A stretch of DNA of 64,000 bases. It comes from Pomphorhynchus laevis. Taxonomy: Eukaryota; Acanthocephala; Palaeacanthocephala; Echinorhynchida; Pomphorhynchidae. Position numbers and translations under genes: made by a program. The notes beneath the pieces are model-generated. The model did no database searches. It saw only the letters and a list, made by a program, of their open reading frames with translations, and was not told the DNA's origin. Within the stretch, counting starts at the first letter, position 1. Each line of letters begins with the position of its first letter. The DNA lies in assembly GCA_012934845.2 (NCBI GenBank), contig WNNJ02001895.1, positions 1-64,000 of the forward strand, given 5' to 3'. Of the stretch, positions 29,211 through 42,515 are shown piece by piece.

Positions 29211-29495
29211 TGTGCTGGTGGTATGGGCGTTTTGATCTCCTTATTGCTGCATAGTGCATTGTAGTAAGATGCTCAATGAACACTACAACAATGATAGTGT
29301 TGTGCCGACCGCATTACTGCAGCGACTCAACAATCGTAAGCGGTGTTGCACACTTATCAATGGTATTGTTATGCCGACTGTATTATAAAAGCGACTTTAT
29401 TTTGACATTATTGCACAAAGCAGTCATAGTAAGTTACTGTATTGTGTGAGACTTAAAAAGAAACATTTTTGATTTAACCGTTAATTTGGTTCACA
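29211..29495 (+). repeat. 3' LTR
   Basis: 285 bp, directly preceded by the purine tract CAGGAGGGGA. It carries the uninterrupted version of the site where the LINE tail entered the 5' LTR. Confidence 0.88.
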
Positions 29496-29894
29496 GAAGG
29501 TCGTGTTGTACTAATAATCCTTGGGATGAACCTTTCTAAACTGTTGTAGAAGATCCGTGAACACTCTTAAAATCTCGACCCTACTGATGAAGCTCAATAA
29601 GCAGAAACCGGTCTATGTATTTGATTGAGGATGGACCATGATCGTTTCCAATACTCAGCTATGCCCGTTTCCCCATTTTACTTTTAGTAACAACTATAAT
29701 GTTGTATTGCTCTGCGATCCGTGGGAAGGCTGCAATAATATTTATATAATAAACTGCTAAATCACTTTTGTGATCGCCTGTGGACTTAAAGGTCGTGTTG
29801 TAATAATCATCCTTGTGATGAACCTTTTTAAACTGTGTGCGAGGATCCTTGATTTTCTTCCACAGTTTAGAACCCTTTTAAACTGTGGGGGAGG
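29496..29894. repeat. 293-bp satellite, right segment
   Basis: Continues the satellite interrupted by the LTR element: one unit (29496-29785) and a partial one ending in a local hairpin AAACTGTG ... CACAGTTT (about 29839-29880). Confidence 0.78.
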
Positions 29895-30870
29895 ATTCAT
29901 TGTCTTCGTCATAATTATGCCTTCTCTTTACCCACCGTAGCTTGGTTTTCTTCATATCTATCAAACCGTACTTTTCGCGTGTGTTCTAACTTTTCTCATT
30001 CCAATCCTTCTTCCATCCCGCCCAGTGTTCCTCAAGGCTCCGTATTAGACCCTTTGCTTTTCTATCTTCTTCTCGATGATTTGTCTTCTATTTATCATAC
30101 ATTTAACTTCCATGTTGTGCAATATGCTGGTGACATTCTCATCTTTGCTTATGCACCAGCTTATCATATTCATAATCTTAGTGTTTCTGATTCCAATAAT
30201 CTCGACTCAATTTCCAATCATATATTTTATCTTAGTATTTCTCTGAGTCATGATAAATTACAAATTATGTGAATCCTACCTCGACGCCGCGGCTTAGAAC
30301 CTCCCTCCGTATTATTAAATTCTACAATTATTCCTATCGTTGATAATCTCGTTTTCCTAGGCTTCCATTTTGACAACCGACTTTCACTTAAACCTTTCAT
30401 TAGAGATAAATTACGCTCATCTACCTTGATTATCCGCAATTTCCGTCAAATTCGTAGATTGATCGATTTCCCTTCTTGTATGACTTTCATAAAACGCATC
30501 GTAAACGCAGTCGTCCAAATTATCCTCCGTCTTCGTCGTTTTTGATCATACATCTCACCATCTTGCTTCTCCCGATTTGCCTAACATTTATTGTCGTGTT
30601 CAAATTCGTCTTCTTATTGCTTTTCACCTTATAACTGTTCTTACTTCTTCATTTTTCAACCTTATTTTTCTCGACAACTCTCGTCCTGATTATTGTTCTT
30701 TGCGTTCCTGAAATTCCCTTCTTTTACATGTCGCAAACTACTCTACCTCTTTTGGCTTCCGCTTCTTTCTTATGGCTGCTTCTTTCTCGTGGAATTATCT
30801 GCCCATTCATATACGCCGATCAACCTCAATGCAGTGTTTGAAACGCCAAATCCGATTTAATAAATTATTG
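29895..30870 (+). mobile_element. LINE family A fragment (RT and C-terminus)
   Basis: Aligns with LINE A ORF2 from the SYLSNRTF region to the end. The RT box reads YAGD instead of YADD, an internal piece is missing after DFPSCMT, and later frames are shifted. Dead, and older than the 23-27 kb copy. Confidence 0.85.
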
Positions 30871-30999
30871 TTGTTGTATGTAAATTTCTGTCTGATAGAA
30901 CATTTGAGGTAATGGTGCATTCATGCTTATTGTCAATTCACAGTGTTGATTTTGACGTTATTCACGGATCAGATTCAGGTTTTTACTATTTGTCATTTT

Positions 31000-32838
31000 T
31001 TAAATGATCTATTCGTCAGAATAGTTATCAAATGTCAATTGCTCAAATGTCAATTCATAATCCTAAATCCGTATTCAATTATGCTAATTTCAACAACAAA
31101 AATAAACACTGGTTCACTTGTTGATACTGATGGTTGCACATTGATTAAATATGATGACATAGCGAATGCTTTCGCTCAACATTTTTGCATAGGAGTTCGT
31201 AAATCCTCCTCCGTCACCTATGCCTCGTACTGTCCATCGAATATAAACATTCTTCAGATGTTTTCTGTTAATGATGTAGTGCTAGAGCTCAAGCGGCTTA
31301 AATCGTCAGGTTCTATTTGTCCTGATCGTTTACCACCGGTATTTCTCAAGAATATCGCTGATGTTATCGGCATACCACTATATTGGATTTGTGTCGCCTC
31401 CTTGTACTTCGGTTGTGTCCCGATGAATTGGAAACTTTCGTTGATAAGGCCCATTTTGAAGAAAGGTGATCCATCTTCAGTTGAAAATTATCGCCCGATA
31501 AGTCTAACGTGTGTATTCTGTCGAGTTTTGGAAAGGATAATATACCGCATTCTAAGCGATTATCTAGAATCCAACAAATTATTGTGTAACAATCAACATG
31601 GATTTCGAAGGGATCGCTCAACAATCACTAATCTCTTGATTGCCCAGAATAGCTGGGGTTCGTTAGCTGATAAGGGCTTTGATGTTGATCTAGTATTTTT
31701 TGATTTTTCAAAAGCGTTTGATATGGTTCCACATGACATCTTGATCCAAAAAATGCGTGCTCTAAACATTGATCCACTTATTATTCGCTGGATAAAAGAA
31801 TTTTTATCTAACAGATTCTATCAGGTTGTTGTAAATGGTTCTCTTTCTGATCCTTATCCGGTCAATGTTGGAGTTCCGCAGGGTTCGGTCCTCGGCCCAT
31901 TGTTATTCTGTATTTTCATTAATGACCTTCCTTCCATTTTGAACTCACACTCTCTTTTATATGCAGACGACCTAAAAATTTGGCAGGCTATCCGGTCAGA
32001 TTCGGACACGGTGCTAGTTCAATCGGATATCGACAGCATTTCCAACTGGGCTTATATGAATGGTCTGTCACTGAATATATCAAAGTGTGATTGTATGCGT
32101 TTACAATCACGCAGTCATAGTGTGTATCCAACTTATCATCTTGAGGATCAGAACATTAAAGTAGTAACTCGTCTTAGCGACCTTGGAATAGTAGTTGCGA
32201 ATGATTTTTCGACTAGTTGAAATACTGAGTTGGCTGACTCGAAAGCAAATCGAATGGTTGGGATGATTCGTAGAACTTTTAGTGTGTTGAGTCAAGTTTC
32301 ATTTAGAGCACTCGCCAACGCATTTGTGATCAGTCATCTTACCTATGCATCACAATGTTCGTTCCCAAGAACAGTATACGAGAAAAGTAGAATTGAAAAT
32401 GTGCTGCGCCGGGCAACTAAGCTCGTAAATTCAGTTAAAGCCTTACCTTATAATGAAAGGCTAAAAAAACTTGGTATGGTTTCTATAAGCGACCTTCGGT
32501 TTCGGCGAGATATGTGTTCAACATGGGAAGCTTTACACAAGGGAAATCACGTCTTAAGAGAATTGATGACTGTTCCGAAAAGTCGGGCTTTGCGTGGACA
32601 CAATTTTACTTTAGCCCATCGCCGAGTTATACGCTCTAAACTGTACAATTTGGACACCGAATCGTAGGTAAGTGGAACCGATTAAGTGAAGAAATTGTCA
32701 ACTCAAGATCGGTTTCAGCATTCAAACATGAACTTTTTTGACTTTTGTTTGTGAGTCTTTTTTCTTTTCTTTATTTTTTCTTTTTTTAACAGTGCAACAG
32801 TGAGCTTTGCTCGTCTGTTTGTCGAAATAATATTATTA
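31000..32838 (+). mobile_element. CR1-like LINE, RT and C-terminal half
   Basis: The frame at 30943-32220 reads DRLPPVFLKN, YRPISLTC, NQHGFRRDRSTITNLL, VFFDFSKAFDMVPH, VGVPQGSVLGPLLF and LLYADDLKIW (RT complete with both Asp), then SDLGIVVANDF. A stop follows at 32218, and the frame resumes through SHLTYASQC and RRATKLV to 32667. The 3' end is a pyrimidine-rich stretch with AATAATATTATTATC. 5'-truncated in ORF2; the endonuclease is absent. Distinct from families A and B. Confidence 0.85.
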
Positions 32839-32849
32839 TCAGTATACAA

Positions 32850-35310
32850 CAGCCGATGAGCGGTGGCTCGTTTGGCTGGATCTCAATGTAAAAAAAGTAC
32901 AATGTCAGTAAAACAAAAAAATCCAAATCAGGTTCGACTTCCTATGAGAGCGATACACTGTTCAGCGCACGCCGAAATTCTCGGATGTTCCGGCATTCAA
33001 TTGCAGATGACGGGAGTCTGTTCCAACTATTTATTACTCGATCTCTGATATCCTGATAGTGTCGATGGACTTTTCTACGATGTTTGAGCGTTAGTCGATG
33101 TCCACGTAATTTCTCGGAGTTGCGTAGGCAAAACATGAAGTTGAGGGGATGAGTGGGCGATAAAATTGCCCTCCATACCAGCATAAGATCAGCGTTCACC
33201 AAACTTTCACAAATTGTTGGAACACCTAGGATTTCTAACTTCTGGTCAAACGGCAGGTCTTTGACAGTGGGAACAAGACGGGTAGCCGACCGGAGAATTG
33301 ATTCGTAAGCCACAATGTTCTTGCACAGATGTGGATACGCTGCGGGAGATGCGTATAGCATTCGAGATTCGATGAGGGCCTTGTATATTATTCTGAAGCT
33401 ACATGCCTCTAGTGATCCAAAAGATCGTCTAATGATGCCAATAGTACGACGGCAATTGGCCGAAACTTTATTTACGTGAGCGCTCATATCGAGCGTATTA
33501 AGCGTAGATACCCCCAAATCATCGATTTTATCTGTAGAATCAATCGACATGTTTCCAATTTTATAAGAGCAACGAATGTCTGGGGAGCCGATCCGCATAT
33601 GTCTACATTTAGTCGCATTTATCATCAGCCCATTAGATATACACCATTTATTTATGGAATCCAGGTCTTTTTGAAGAGCGCTAACATCGGAATTATCAAT
33701 GATTCGCCTCCAAACCTTAATATCACCTGCGTAGGTAACACATTCCGACGTCAAGTTGTTTGTAATATCATTTACATATATATTAAAGAGAGTCGGACTA
33801 ATGGCCGATCCCTGCGGGACGCCTGTCGTCATCATTGAGTAACCAGAAAGATAATGGCTTATGCGTACTGCAAACGAGAGGTTGCTAACGAATGATTGAA
33901 TCCAGCGTAACAAAGAGCCCCGTACACCAATGTTAGATAATTTGTTTACTAGCAAATTGGAAATAACTCTATCGAATGCTTTCGATAAGTCTATAAATAT
34001 CACATCTACTTTGGAACCACTTCTCATCGAATCCACCCAGCTTGCTCTCGCTTTTACAAGGTTCGTTATCGTTGAGCGATTTGGCCTAAATCCATGCTGA
34101 CTGGGGCTGAGGCGATTGTTAGCTTCAACGAAAGCGCTAAGGTGACGAAGAATCAATTTTTCTAATACCTTACAAGCTACAGATGTGAGACTGATGGGAC
34201 GGTAGTTGGAAACCTGGGATTTATCCCCTTTCTTAAAAATTGGATGTACAATAGCCTTTGTTCAATCAGATGGTAGATAACCTGTGTTTAGTGAACTTCT
34301 GAAAATAGAAGCTAAGGGAACGTATATTGCATGGGCCAATTCCTTTAAGAGTATTGGAGGTATATGGTCAGGACCTGACGCGGCGTTGCGGGGTAATTTA
34401 AGTAGCTCGTGCAGTACCTCTTCATCGCTAAATTCAATGTTAGATATGACTACTCTAGGTAGAAGTAGAATTAGATATGACTACTCTAGGTAGTTTGGAT
34501 TATACCATCGGGGATCGACACTCTATCTTCTTTGATAGCGAAATAGTCCATAAAATGGGCAGCTACATCAGTTGGGGAGGTCAAGATTGACCCATTGTCG
34601 GCCACTAGGTATGAACAATCTGTCGAGTGTATAGAACGTGGAAGTATGCTTTTGAAAGCCACCCAAGGATTGTTATGAGTGGAGCGGCATATATTTGAGA
34701 TGAAACTGCGTTTTTTCTGTTTTTTTTTTCAGAATAGAAACCGTATTCCTGCAATGACGGTAGTGTTCAAAAGAAAGTTCCCGTTTTTTGTACGCATGGT
34801 AACATCTATCATGGTGTTTGATTAGAGCAAGCAATTCCGCATCTAACCATTTCGGATGTAGTTTTCGTGTACGATTCTGACGTATCGTAGCAAAATAGTC
34901 GAGAACACAATGTAATGTGGTCTTAAAGTGATCCCAAGCTTCTTGAATGCCTGCTTTCAATGGGTCGGGCCAATACATACAGGAAATTATACTGCGCACG
35001 ACATCATAGTCGATCTTAAAAGGATTCGACGTTTTAACCGTTTCGACATATGGTCCGAGTGCGTTAAATTCTATTGAGATGGTAGAGTGATCGCTTGATC
35101 CTAGCAGAGGTCCGTATTTGACGTTTTTTTATCAGATACGTTTCACTCGAAAAGCAGATGTCAAGAATTGAGGAGTTATTACCCCTATGACGAGTATCCC
35201 TGTGAACATGTTGGACTAAATGTAGATCATTTATCGTGTTTAAAAGCAGTAGTGATTCGGGATCACATCCAGGAAGAGGAACGTAATCTATCCAATCAAT
35301 TTGCGGCAAT
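32850..35310 (-). mobile_element. CR1-like LINE, second type, inverted relative to its neighbour
   Basis: Read minus: endonuclease end (PQIDWIDYVPL...LDICFSSE, 35309-35064), linker (34999-34673), then RT 34156-32942 with QHGFRPNRSTITNLV, VIFIDLSKAFDRV and TGVPQGSAISPTLF. The YADD box reads YAGD, which should abolish activity. It ends LRGHRLTLKHRRKVHRH and NSWNRLPS. Several frameshifts separate the upstream pieces. It stands tail to tail with the LINE at 31.0-32.8 kb. Confidence 0.85.
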
Positions 35311-35780
35311 TATTATTAATAATAATATCTAGCTCACGAGGATTATTGGAAGGTTTTATGAAGGATTTGGGACACATCATACTGATTTTTATTGTTACAT
35401 GATTTAAACAAATAACTGGTGTAAATTCACATAATTTCTTTTTTATACAAACGAACGTATTTTCATGCGCTTCGCTAAAAGTGAGGTTATACCAAAATAT
35501 CGATGATTTATTATTGCTTTTAATAATAGAGATTATTAAAAGGTAAGAGATTTGTTGCCTAACTTCTCTACAGATATGGGGGTACTATCCCCATTCCTAA
35601 ACTAAACAATTTAGCTATTATTTCGGTCTATAAGCCAATTGAGAGACATAAATTATTTAATGATTTTTTGAGAGACTTTGTAAGGAGTTAAAGTAACAGA
35701 GTCTTATTTAATACTCGTACAGAGCGTTTGTTCGAGACAAGTATAAAGATCTTTTTCATTAATTCTGAGATCATGCATGA
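35311..35780 (-). mobile_element. LINE endonuclease-like remnant, uncertain
   Basis: Minus 35505-35320 reads IFWYNLTFSEAHE, then KPSNNPRELDI, a strand-and-loop pattern like a LINE endonuclease N-terminal half. It may be the upstream part of the CR1-like LINE or a separate fragment. 35560-35760 (+) contains IISVYKPIER, of similar flavour. Weak. Confidence 0.4.
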
Positions 35781-36362
35781 ATAATAATAATACAAATTTA
35801 TTTAATGTGGCAAATGCGTACAAGCTGTACGCTTACAAGTCCACAAACAAAAATGAGAAAGTCAAGCAGTTAAATTGTTCAGATGTAATCGGATTTGTCG
35901 TTTGAAGCACTGCAGGGAAGTTGATTGGCGTATATGAATGGGCAGATGATTCCACGATAGAGGAGCAGCCACCAGGAAGGAGCGGAGTCCAAAGGAGGTA
36001 GAGTAGTTTGGGACATGTAAAAGAAGGGAATTACAGGAACGCAAGGAACAGTAAACAGGACGGGAATTATCAAGAAAAGGAAGGTTGAGAAATGAAGGGG
36101 TATGAAAAGTTACAAGGCGGAAAGCAACGATAAGAAGACGAATTTGAACACGACAATAAATTGTAGGCAAATCGAGAGAAGCAAGATGGTAGGATGTGTG
36201 ATCAAAACGACGAAGACGGAGGAGAATTCGGACAGCTGCGTTGACGATGCGTTGTAGGGGAAGAAGAGTGGATTTAGGTGAGTTGGAAAATAGACTAAGA
36301 CAATAATCGAGTCTAGAAAAAAGGAGAGATGATATGAGAGTCGTACAAGAAGGGAAATCGAT
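35781..36362 (-). mobile_element. LINE family A 3' fragment, young
   Basis: 5'-truncated copy almost identical to 23187-23770, with the same 3' hairpin and (TTA)n tail. The last 145 codons of ORF2 are open. It breaks off in the LIDFPS region. Confidence 0.92.
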
Positions 36363-36739
36363 TAATTGACAACAAATTGAGCCGAGGCTCTTTACAAGTT
36401 GCTTCACAAAATAAAAAGAATAAAAAGAATAAGAGTCGTTTTGTCCCTCCCTCATCAGATAAACTACTGAAAATCCCACCGTTGTCTTGAGAAGGAAGGG
36501 TCATCAACCAGTAGGGCGCAAAAACTTGAAGCAGTAGACGACAAAACGGTCGCACTCTGAAGCGAATTCCAAGATCGTACGAGTCGTTTGACAAAGCAGG
36601 AAACTGCATGCATGTACCTTTGTGTTTTCAGCATCAGGGGGTGTCCGCGAAGAGAAGGTTGACCTCTCAGTTGCAGTAATGATATGATAGATTAATGTTG
36701 ACCTCTCAGTTGCAGTAATGATATGATAATAATATGATA
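36363..36739. other. Spacer with a short tandem duplication
   Basis: TTGACCTCTCAGTTGCAGTA occurs twice (36658 and 36698). No gene seen; the three minus-strand frames here share no motif with known proteins. Confidence 0.4.
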
Positions 36740-39700
36740 GATTTTTCGGCAAAATCTAGCCCATCTGAGCACTTTACAATTAAAACCAATCCAGGCAACC
36801 CTTAAAATATCAAATTTTCCTAACCTTCTAGAGGTGGAGGACATGTGTGAATTAAAATAAAAGTACAATCTGCTTTCTGTACGATCTGTCAAATCTAAAG
36901 CGGGACAAAATCTATTAATTGCATTCTGCACCGTGGATATTGACCACGCACTCATACTAACAAAATCGGCATCCAAACCCTTCTTGGGGTACAACTTAAA
37001 GTTTACATTGAAAAAAAACAGGACAACTGGACATACCCCACTGCAATGTCTGCTACTTGTGGGGGCACTGGGGGTCGACCTGTTCATCGACGAGAGTATG
37101 TGGAGTTAGCGGTAGTGACTCCTGCAATTTCCTACTTAAGGGTGAGAAATGTACGCTCCCCCAGTATGCCGTAAATGCACCGGGGATTATCCTTTCTGGT
37201 CCAGATGTTGTAAACATTTCAAGGCTTACAAAAGGACTTTTTCGGGTCATTCGAACAATACCAAATCCGCTACTGACTTCTCTACTGATACTGCTTCTTC
37301 TGACAGAATGTCCAATAAAGATGTACTTCAACTTATAGATTCGAACAAAAAATTTATATTGGCCCAGATGGAGAAGATGATCGCTCCTTTGGTATCTGAC
37401 TTTTTGGGAACTTCCAATACGAAGGCGTTGCCATAACTTGCCTTACCTCACTCAAAGAAACGAGCGGCTTCTGCTCGAACAGTTCCCCCTCTAAAGTTGG
37501 AAAGCTACACAAGCAGAAGGTCGCCTCAATCCCGGGAAATGAAGATATTGCCTAGGGGGTTCCGACCCTGGATAAGGCTAGTGATGGGAAGGGCAACCTT
37601 CGTACACCTAGCCATGTCTAGGTTGACTTCCCCCGTCCAACTTACCTGACACAATGGTGAGGTAAACCTGAGCCTTTTTCACTGAATATCCTTCAGTGGA
37701 ATTCGGGAGGTGCTTCTGCCCTTAGACTTTTATCTGGTAGAGACGCAGATGTTATAGTCCTTCAGGAGACGCGGTCTATCCGTCTACCCAGGACATTACT
37801 CGATTTATCCCAAAGCATATTTGTTCCCACTATACTCCGTACATAACCTCACCTCACTCCTCTTCATCTCAAGGACTCTTGACCTTAGTTAAGTGCTCAT
37901 TAAGATCCTCCCTCTTGCAAAATTACTCTTGTCCAGCCCTGTCTTTTTGGTAGTTTCACTCGTTAAGGACGGTAAACGCCTCAGTCTAGCCAATGTCTAC
38001 ATCCGGCAAGGAATATTCACAAGAACCGTGACCTCCTGGACAGTATTATTGATAACGGCTATGACATAGTACTAGGTGATTTCAACAACAGAACTGGTCG
38101 TTGTATTAATGCAGCACTCCACAGAGCCAGAAACGGTTATCTTATTCACAAACCACCGTCCCCCACCTTCATTGCACATCAACGAATTCACTCCTCGACT
38201 TATATCTGCTCCATGAGAGGTGGCTGTTAAAACCTTTTTGTACGGAGCAGTCGCGACAACATCTGTCCACCTCTCATGATCTAATTCGCTGGCGGATAGA
38301 AGAGGATACGCTGCTTCGTAGAAGATTCCACTTTGACCCGATCAGAGTGGCTTTCTTCCAGGCAGCTATCCAACGCTTCCCCCGAATTGGGAATGAGAGT
38401 TTAACCGAATTTGATTTCTACCTCTCTTCGCAAGCTACCGCGTTGCTTTCGACAACTTATAAAGGTCGCATTTTCAGTCCCACTCCGACAAAACTCAAGG
38501 TCCTAGCTAAACTGCTGAACCTCCCTAATCTCTCTGTTTCCGCCAGAGAGACCCTTTCGAATGAATACTGGCGCACCAGATATTGGTTCCAGCTGAGTAG
38601 GGATAGGGCGAGTATTGCTCGTCTTAACCATTCTCAGTCTTCCTTTTGGAAGATATTCAAGAAGGAGAAGTTTGTTTGTTGGAAGGATAGGGCTTTGTTT
38701 GGATCGGTAGTATAGGCCTTGGAAAAGTTTTGGAGGAGTCACTAGTCCAGCACAACTATAAAGCCACGCAATCACCTCAACCAATCCCGCCTTGGGGTGA
38801 CTTCAGGAATAGGGATTTATCTGTCACAGATATTCCTAACGCCTGGGGGCCTCTTCCGGGCACCTCCAAATCTGTCGCTTCACTTACTTCTCGTGTCTGT
38901 CAGCTTTTGAAAGCTGATCAATGAAGGGAAGTGGCTGTCACAATGCTATTAGCCACTCATCCGATGTATCCGACATCAATATTAGTAGAAGGATTTTTTA
39001 CATAAAAAGTATCCAGTCTCTTGTCCTAAAGACCTGCGGCCCATTTCGATTCAAAATCCCCTCATCTCGATATACGAAAGAGCGCTTGCGCGTAGAATCC
39101 GCGATCATCTGAGTAGGCGATATTTAATGCCACCTGGTTTCCATGGGTTTGTCAAAGGTCGCTCGGTCATTCAGCAGTTGGTGAAGTACATCGGTTTTGT
39201 CAGGAGAACAGTCATCAACTCGTTGTGGCTGTTTTCCTTGATTTTTCCGCTGCATTTGACCGCATCTCCATTCCCTTTGTTATCTCTTCTCTCAGGTCCC
39301 TCGGGTTGCCTGCGAGAATTGTTAACAGGGTGGAGATACTGCTGTACACCAAGCGATTTTATTATGACGACGACCCTGATGCGCGTCAGTTCTACCCTAT
39401 TACGGGTGTACCTGAAGGCTCTTTTCTCTCCTGTCTTATATCTTGCTGCCTCCATCAGTCTATTCAAAATATTTAACGTGATCAACGTCTAGTGGTGTAC
39501 GCTGATAACACCACAGCCCTCTTCACTGGACGCAAGTGCAAAGACGTAGTCTCTGACATCAGCGCTTCTTTTTAAGATTTAAAGACCAGTTGTCCAAGTC
39601 CAACTTTGTTTTAAACTCCGCTAAATCGCAGGTGGTCGTCTTTCATAGCACCCTTGGTACGAAGCAAAAACTTAAGAGATTAGCACTCTCTGCGCCCTCC

Positions 39701-40226
39701 ATCATTTTTGCCTCTGAACCACTCCCCACCTTCACAAGTCGAGTAAAATATCTGAGGTTCACCGTTTTGGTGAACTGGTCGCGAAAGCTGACCTGGATAG
39801 ACTCAAACGTATCCTGAAGAGAGCTAGGTGGGCTCTGAAACGGGCCCAGTATATGTCGTTGAAAGGGAAAACCCAGGTGCGCCTTCGGGGGCACTTGGGC
39901 TATCTCGGAATTAGTCTTCTTTTCAAGAGGACGTCCCCCAGAGCAAAGGCTAAGGTTTCCTTAGCTCCTCGTCTCGCGTTTACCCAGCATAGTCCGCGCC
40001 GATTGGACTCTGTCGGGGGGGGGTGTAAGACCCCGGGTGGTTCAATCGGAAGGCGGCGTGTTGGATTGGTTGGGGGCTCAGATCCCTATGGATTTGAGGC
40101 CGTAAATGGAATAGAAGACTATTGCAGACTGAAGATAAAGTAGAAAAGTGAACTTATTTTCTGTTTGACTGAACTCATACTTATCCCATTTATATTTTTA
40201 TTAATAAAATCTTTTTATTATTATTT
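36740..40226 (+). mobile_element. LINE with CCHC gag, APE endonuclease and RT (R1/I/Jockey grade), decayed
   Basis: The gag-like region holds a perfect CX2CX4HX4C knuckle, CNVCYLWGHWGSTC, at 37042-37083, and a second Cys/His cluster CRKCTGDYPF...CCKHF at 37161-37220. The endonuclease starts LNILQWNSGG...VIVLQETRS (about 37686) and has VLGDFNNRTG (38071). The RT has RPISIQNPLISIYERAL (39029), FLDFSAAFDRI (39231) and ITGVPEGSFLS (39400). The YADD box reads YADN (39497), losing a catalytic Asp. Many frameshifts. It ends near TTTATTAATAAAATCTTTTT. Clade uncertain. Confidence 0.75.
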
Positions 40227-40559
40227 TGCCTACACACTATAGTGCGTGATTATGCTGTGTATAAATTTTTTATTCATCTGATGCTATTTTCAAGAAGTTC
40301 TGAACTGTTTAATTTTGAACGTTCAATTTGCTAATGCTTAATAAACTCCGATATAAAACGTACTATTATCCGATTCAGGAAAAATCGTTTTGCTAAAATG
40401 TTAAATTTCAGACGCCTGTAATATTCATAACATGATTAAGAGCGATATTTCACTGATTTTTACATCATTTTTCGTCATTTTTGAGAAAATCGTTTTCAAC
40501 TCGATTATTTACTTCACGATTTTACAATAAATTCCCGCAACCACTTAGATTACTCCATT
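40227..40559. other. Spacer, nothing recognised
   Basis: AT-rich stretch without ORF or repeat signal. Confidence 0.4.
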
Positions 40560-40830
40560 GTGAATTCTAGATTGTGAGATGTGCACACTTCGTTGAATCA
40601 ATAGAGAGAAAATTTGTCTTGGACCATCTCAATAAGGTGCTTATATCCGACTGCAAAACACTAACATAATCCGTACTAACAATATCATGTCAAATCTTTA
40701 CATCCTCCGCAAAAATAACAATGTGAGATTGAATAGCTTCAGGAATATCATTGATAAAGAGCACAAATAGAAACGGTAAGATTACTGCATCCTAGGGGTA
40801 CACCAGCTAATATATTACGAGGTTTGAAAA
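40560..40830 (-). mobile_element. LINE RT fragment, CR1-like, decayed
   Basis: Read minus: FLFVLFINDIPEAI, then IVIFAEDVKI (YADD equivalent, decayed) and QSDISTLLRWSKTN, with a stop inside. Matches RT domain 5 of CR1-like LINEs. Confidence 0.65.
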
Positions 40831-40914
40831 TGTCCAACCCCACCCGTAACCTAAACGACTCATACGATAAACAAGCAGTAAACGAAGAGAACAATATTTC
40901 ATCTGTACAAAGGC

Positions 40915-42515
40915 TTCTATAACAGCGATGTTGTCGAGTGCCCCGCCAAGGATATGTGCAGGTGCAGTGGAGATAAACTTGTAGTTGTAGTTGGGTAGAA
41001 TGTTGATGAACCAGTTAGAATAGGTGAAGGAGGGGCAGTCAAAGCGGATGCTGAAGTCATCAAGAACGAGTGAAGGGATGGTGGGCAAAGAGCAGTAGGA
41101 CAGAAGGTCAGCGAGTTCGGTAAAAATAAGGAGGTAGGAGCTGATAAACCAAGACAGTATACAATGGTGAGATCCAAAATGATCGGGCAAGAAGAATTAC
41201 AAGTGAGCAATTCAAAAGAGCAAGGACTGAAAGGGGGAGTGATTTTGCGAAGAGACGCGTTTTGGCGGGCGAATGCGATAATGCTGCAATGATTAGAGAA
41301 TTTAGACGGAGATGAGCTTAGGGGACAGGCAGATTCAACGAGTAAGTAACAGGCAAAGAGCAAACGGCGAATTGAGGGGTCGTCGGAATCAGAGTGCCAT
41401 GATTCGGTAAGGCAGAATAAATCGATTGCTTAGTGAAGAAGTTGAGGATGATATCGGATTTATAGAGAATATATCTATTGTTAAGAAGGCCGAGGCGGAA
41501 GCCGTGTGCGGTGGTAATCAATGCTAGCGGAGAATATACAGAGGGGAGATAGAGTGCCATCGAATTTTGGGGCGGGTGTAGACAACTTGAAAATTTCCGT
41601 CGATGTTTCGGATGGAGATGTTTCGCCGTTTTCCTCGCGACGCCGATTTTCGATGCGGTCAAAAGAGAGTGAGGATTTCGGAAGGGGTGCAATCGGGGAA
41701 AAAGCGAGTGGCTGAAGAGGAGATTAGTTTAAGTCGTTGGGAGAGGACATTTGACGCGTGAGAGCGAAAATGACGCTTGAGTAAAGATGCTTGAGTACAT
41801 TTGACGTTGAGTAAATTTTTTCAAGAGATTGGCTGAGGATTAGATTAAGAATATTTGTATAGGCGGATGAATGTGGCAGGAGAGGTGTCACTGAAAAAGA
41901 ATAAGTTACTTGCAGAAACAAGAGATGAGAGGATGGATCTGAAGGCGGTAACATCGTAGTTGAAACGTGCTCGTTGAGATAACTAGGTGGGATGAGTGAT
42001 ATTGGTGAATATGACGCAACGATCGCGAGGAGGAGAGCGTTTTCGTGAAGGAGGACGAGTGACGTGAGTGGGCGTGGTAATTATAGGATAGCTTGTACTT
42101 GAGGATATGAAGGGTATATTATATGATACGTGAGTAGGTTTGACAGCGGGAGGCAAAGAGGATTCGGATAATATAAATGGTGGCGAGGGATGTGAGGAAA
42201 GGTTTTGAATGGAAGGATCGTGGAGGTTGGTGGAGGTGATTTTTGATTGATGGATGTAAGTTATTAAGAAACGAGACCAGATGGACGTGATGGGGTGTCG
42301 AGGGAGTGAAGATGACATTGATCGGAAGTGAATATGGTGACATGCTTAGTGGGTGGAGAACCTACATCGGAAACGACGGGGGTAGTTTATGTGGATTTGT
42401 TGGTGGTTAATATGTGCTGAGGGGAGAGGTTGCGGATTAGTTTGTTGGCACAAAATCCACAGAGGAAGTCTTTTCCATACTTACTGTTGCCGCAAGCGAT
42501 TGTGGCACAGACTTA
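40915..42515 (-). mobile_element. LINE family B, 5' half, inverted (copy 1)
   Basis: Minus strand: PHD-like finger of ORF1 (FLCGFCANKLIRN, about 42430-42515), Ser/Pro linker, RRM-like end, then the ORF2 endonuclease (RLGLLNNRYIL at about 41490, DFSIRFDCPS, HILGGALDNIAV). The RT is absent. Frames are broken repeatedly. A plus-strand family B 3' half follows at 43480. Confidence 0.8.

Larger units (their letters stand above)
20705..29495 (+). mobile_element. Ty3/Gypsy-like LTR retrotransposon, fossil, with nested insertions
   Basis: LTRs at 20705-21151 and 29211-29495 begin TGTGCTGG and end TTCACA. The 5-bp target duplication GAAGG flanks the element (20700-20704, 29496-29500). Inside, in order, are gag with a zinc-knuckle region, an aspartic protease, RT, RNase H and integrase. 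A 4.3-kb LINE (23187-27529) sits between the RT and RNase H parts, and a LINE tail sits in the 5' LTR. Without the insertions the element is about 4.3 kb. The LTRs differ at roughly 6% of sites by eye, so it is of moderate age. The coding part is broken, with about ten or more breaks. Assignment to Ty3/Gypsy rests on protease, RT and RNase H motifs and the 5-bp duplication. Confidence 0.8.

Noticed and set aside
36692-37087. 131-codon minus-strand ORF
   Set aside because: It lies opposite the gag-like part of a plus-strand LINE, whose zinc knuckle at 37042-37083 explains the region.
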